DNA from: Acholeplasmatales bacterium
Lineage (GTDB): Bacteria; Bacillota_I; Bacilli_A; Acholeplasmatales; Anaeroplasmataceae
Assembly (NCBI GenBank): GCA_024681175.1
Contig: JAILBI010000294.1
Span: 1 to 5,830, forward strand
DNA: 5,830 nt
Reading direction: 5' to 3'
In this document: positions 5,682 through 5,830 of the stretch, one piece after another
How positions within the stretch are numbered: the stretch's first letter is position 1
How the letters are laid out: every line of letters starts with the position of its first letter
Translations under genes and position numbers: made by a program
The notes under the pieces: model-generated
What the model was told of the DNA's origin: nothing
The model's input: the letters and a program-made list of their open reading frames with translations, nothing else
Database searches by the model: none

Positions 5682-5830
5682 ATGCTAATTAAAAAATTCG
5701 TTTCGCTATTTAGAAGCAAAGCTTTTAAAATCGCAGCATGTATATTATTATTTATCATTTCTGCATTAATTGGCTTCTCTATGCTATTAGGACAAGAAGC
5801 AGGAACATTTGTAATCCGAGTTCAAAGTGG
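5682..5830 (+). CDS. Riboswitch-controlled membrane-anchored protein, unknown function (3' end outside window)
   Basis: Only the first 49 codons are visible; the frame remains open to the window edge. The ATG is preceded by GGAAGGAGG (5666-5674) at seven bases, a near-perfect ribosome binding site. The N-terminus is basic (five Lys and one Arg in the first 16 residues), followed by a hydrophobic segment at about 16-36 and then GQEAGTFVIRVQS. By the positive-inside rule the rest should lie outside the cell, making this a signal-anchor or uncleaved signal segment; no convincing cleavage site is seen. I do not recognise the family from this fragment. Its leader carries the cyclic-di-GMP-I riboswitch and terminator, so production should follow cyclic-di-GMP level. 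In Bacillota, genes under such switches often encode surface proteins, adhesins, pili or proteases, which fits an exported product but does not prove it. Confidence 0.8.
   Translation, partial: MLIKKFVSLFRSKAFKIAACILLFIISALIGFSMLLGQEAGTFVIRVQS

Noticed and set aside
5730..5741. IAAC at residues 17-20 of the last protein as a lipobox.
   Set aside because: The hydrophobic segment lies mostly after the Cys instead of before it, and basic residues lie directly upstream, so lipoprotein processing is unlikely.
1..5830. CRISPR arrays, tRNA or rRNA genes, insertion sequences and attachment sites.
   Set aside because: No spaced direct repeats, tRNA-like TTCGA arms, transposase frames or terminal inverted repeats were seen on reading the window.

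Overview
The window comes from a low-GC Gram-positive bacterium, probably Bacillota, perhaps an Erysipelotrichia-like or other gut lineage; this placement is inference. The DNA is strongly A+T-rich, ribosome binding sites are purine-rich, and both visible promoters are close to the sigma-A consensus with 17-base spacers. Tryptophan is read from TGG and no in-frame TGA occurs, so the mycoplasma code is not in use. All genes lie on the + strand.

Region 1 (1-1098) is a housekeeping transcription/secretion unit. It holds the end of secE, in an unusually long form with three membrane segments, then nusG 14 bases later, closed by a strong intrinsic terminator. The usual next genes (rplK, rplA) do not follow.

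Region 2 (1129-5483) is a two-gene cyclic-di-GMP unit with its own promoter. The first gene encodes an 849-residue membrane sensor: an extracytoplasmic domain between two membrane helices, a PAS-like domain, a fully degenerate GGDEF and an EAL domain with every catalytic residue in place, so a predicted phosphodiesterase. The second encodes a 558-residue membrane-anchored GGDEF-EAL paralogue whose signature is QNDEF and whose EAL domain has lost the second aspartate of the DD pair and all of loop 6. It looks like a regulatory or binding partner rather than an enzyme.

Region 3 (5501-5830) begins 17 bases after the second gene. A perfect TTGACA-17-TATAAT promoter drives a GEMM-I (cyclic-di-GMP-I) riboswitch, then an intrinsic terminator whose 5' arm reuses the 3' strand of aptamer stem P1. 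This geometry predicts an ON switch: ligand prevents termination. The controlled gene starts at 5682 and runs off the window; the visible part encodes a basic N-terminus and one membrane helix, with no recognised function.

Together, regions 2 and 3 look like a compact local circuit: an enzyme that destroys cyclic-di-GMP, a degenerate partner that may bind it, and an RNA sensor that turns on an adjacent membrane or surface gene when the signal is high. No intact diguanylate cyclase is visible here, so the signal must be made elsewhere unless the QNDEF protein retains activity.
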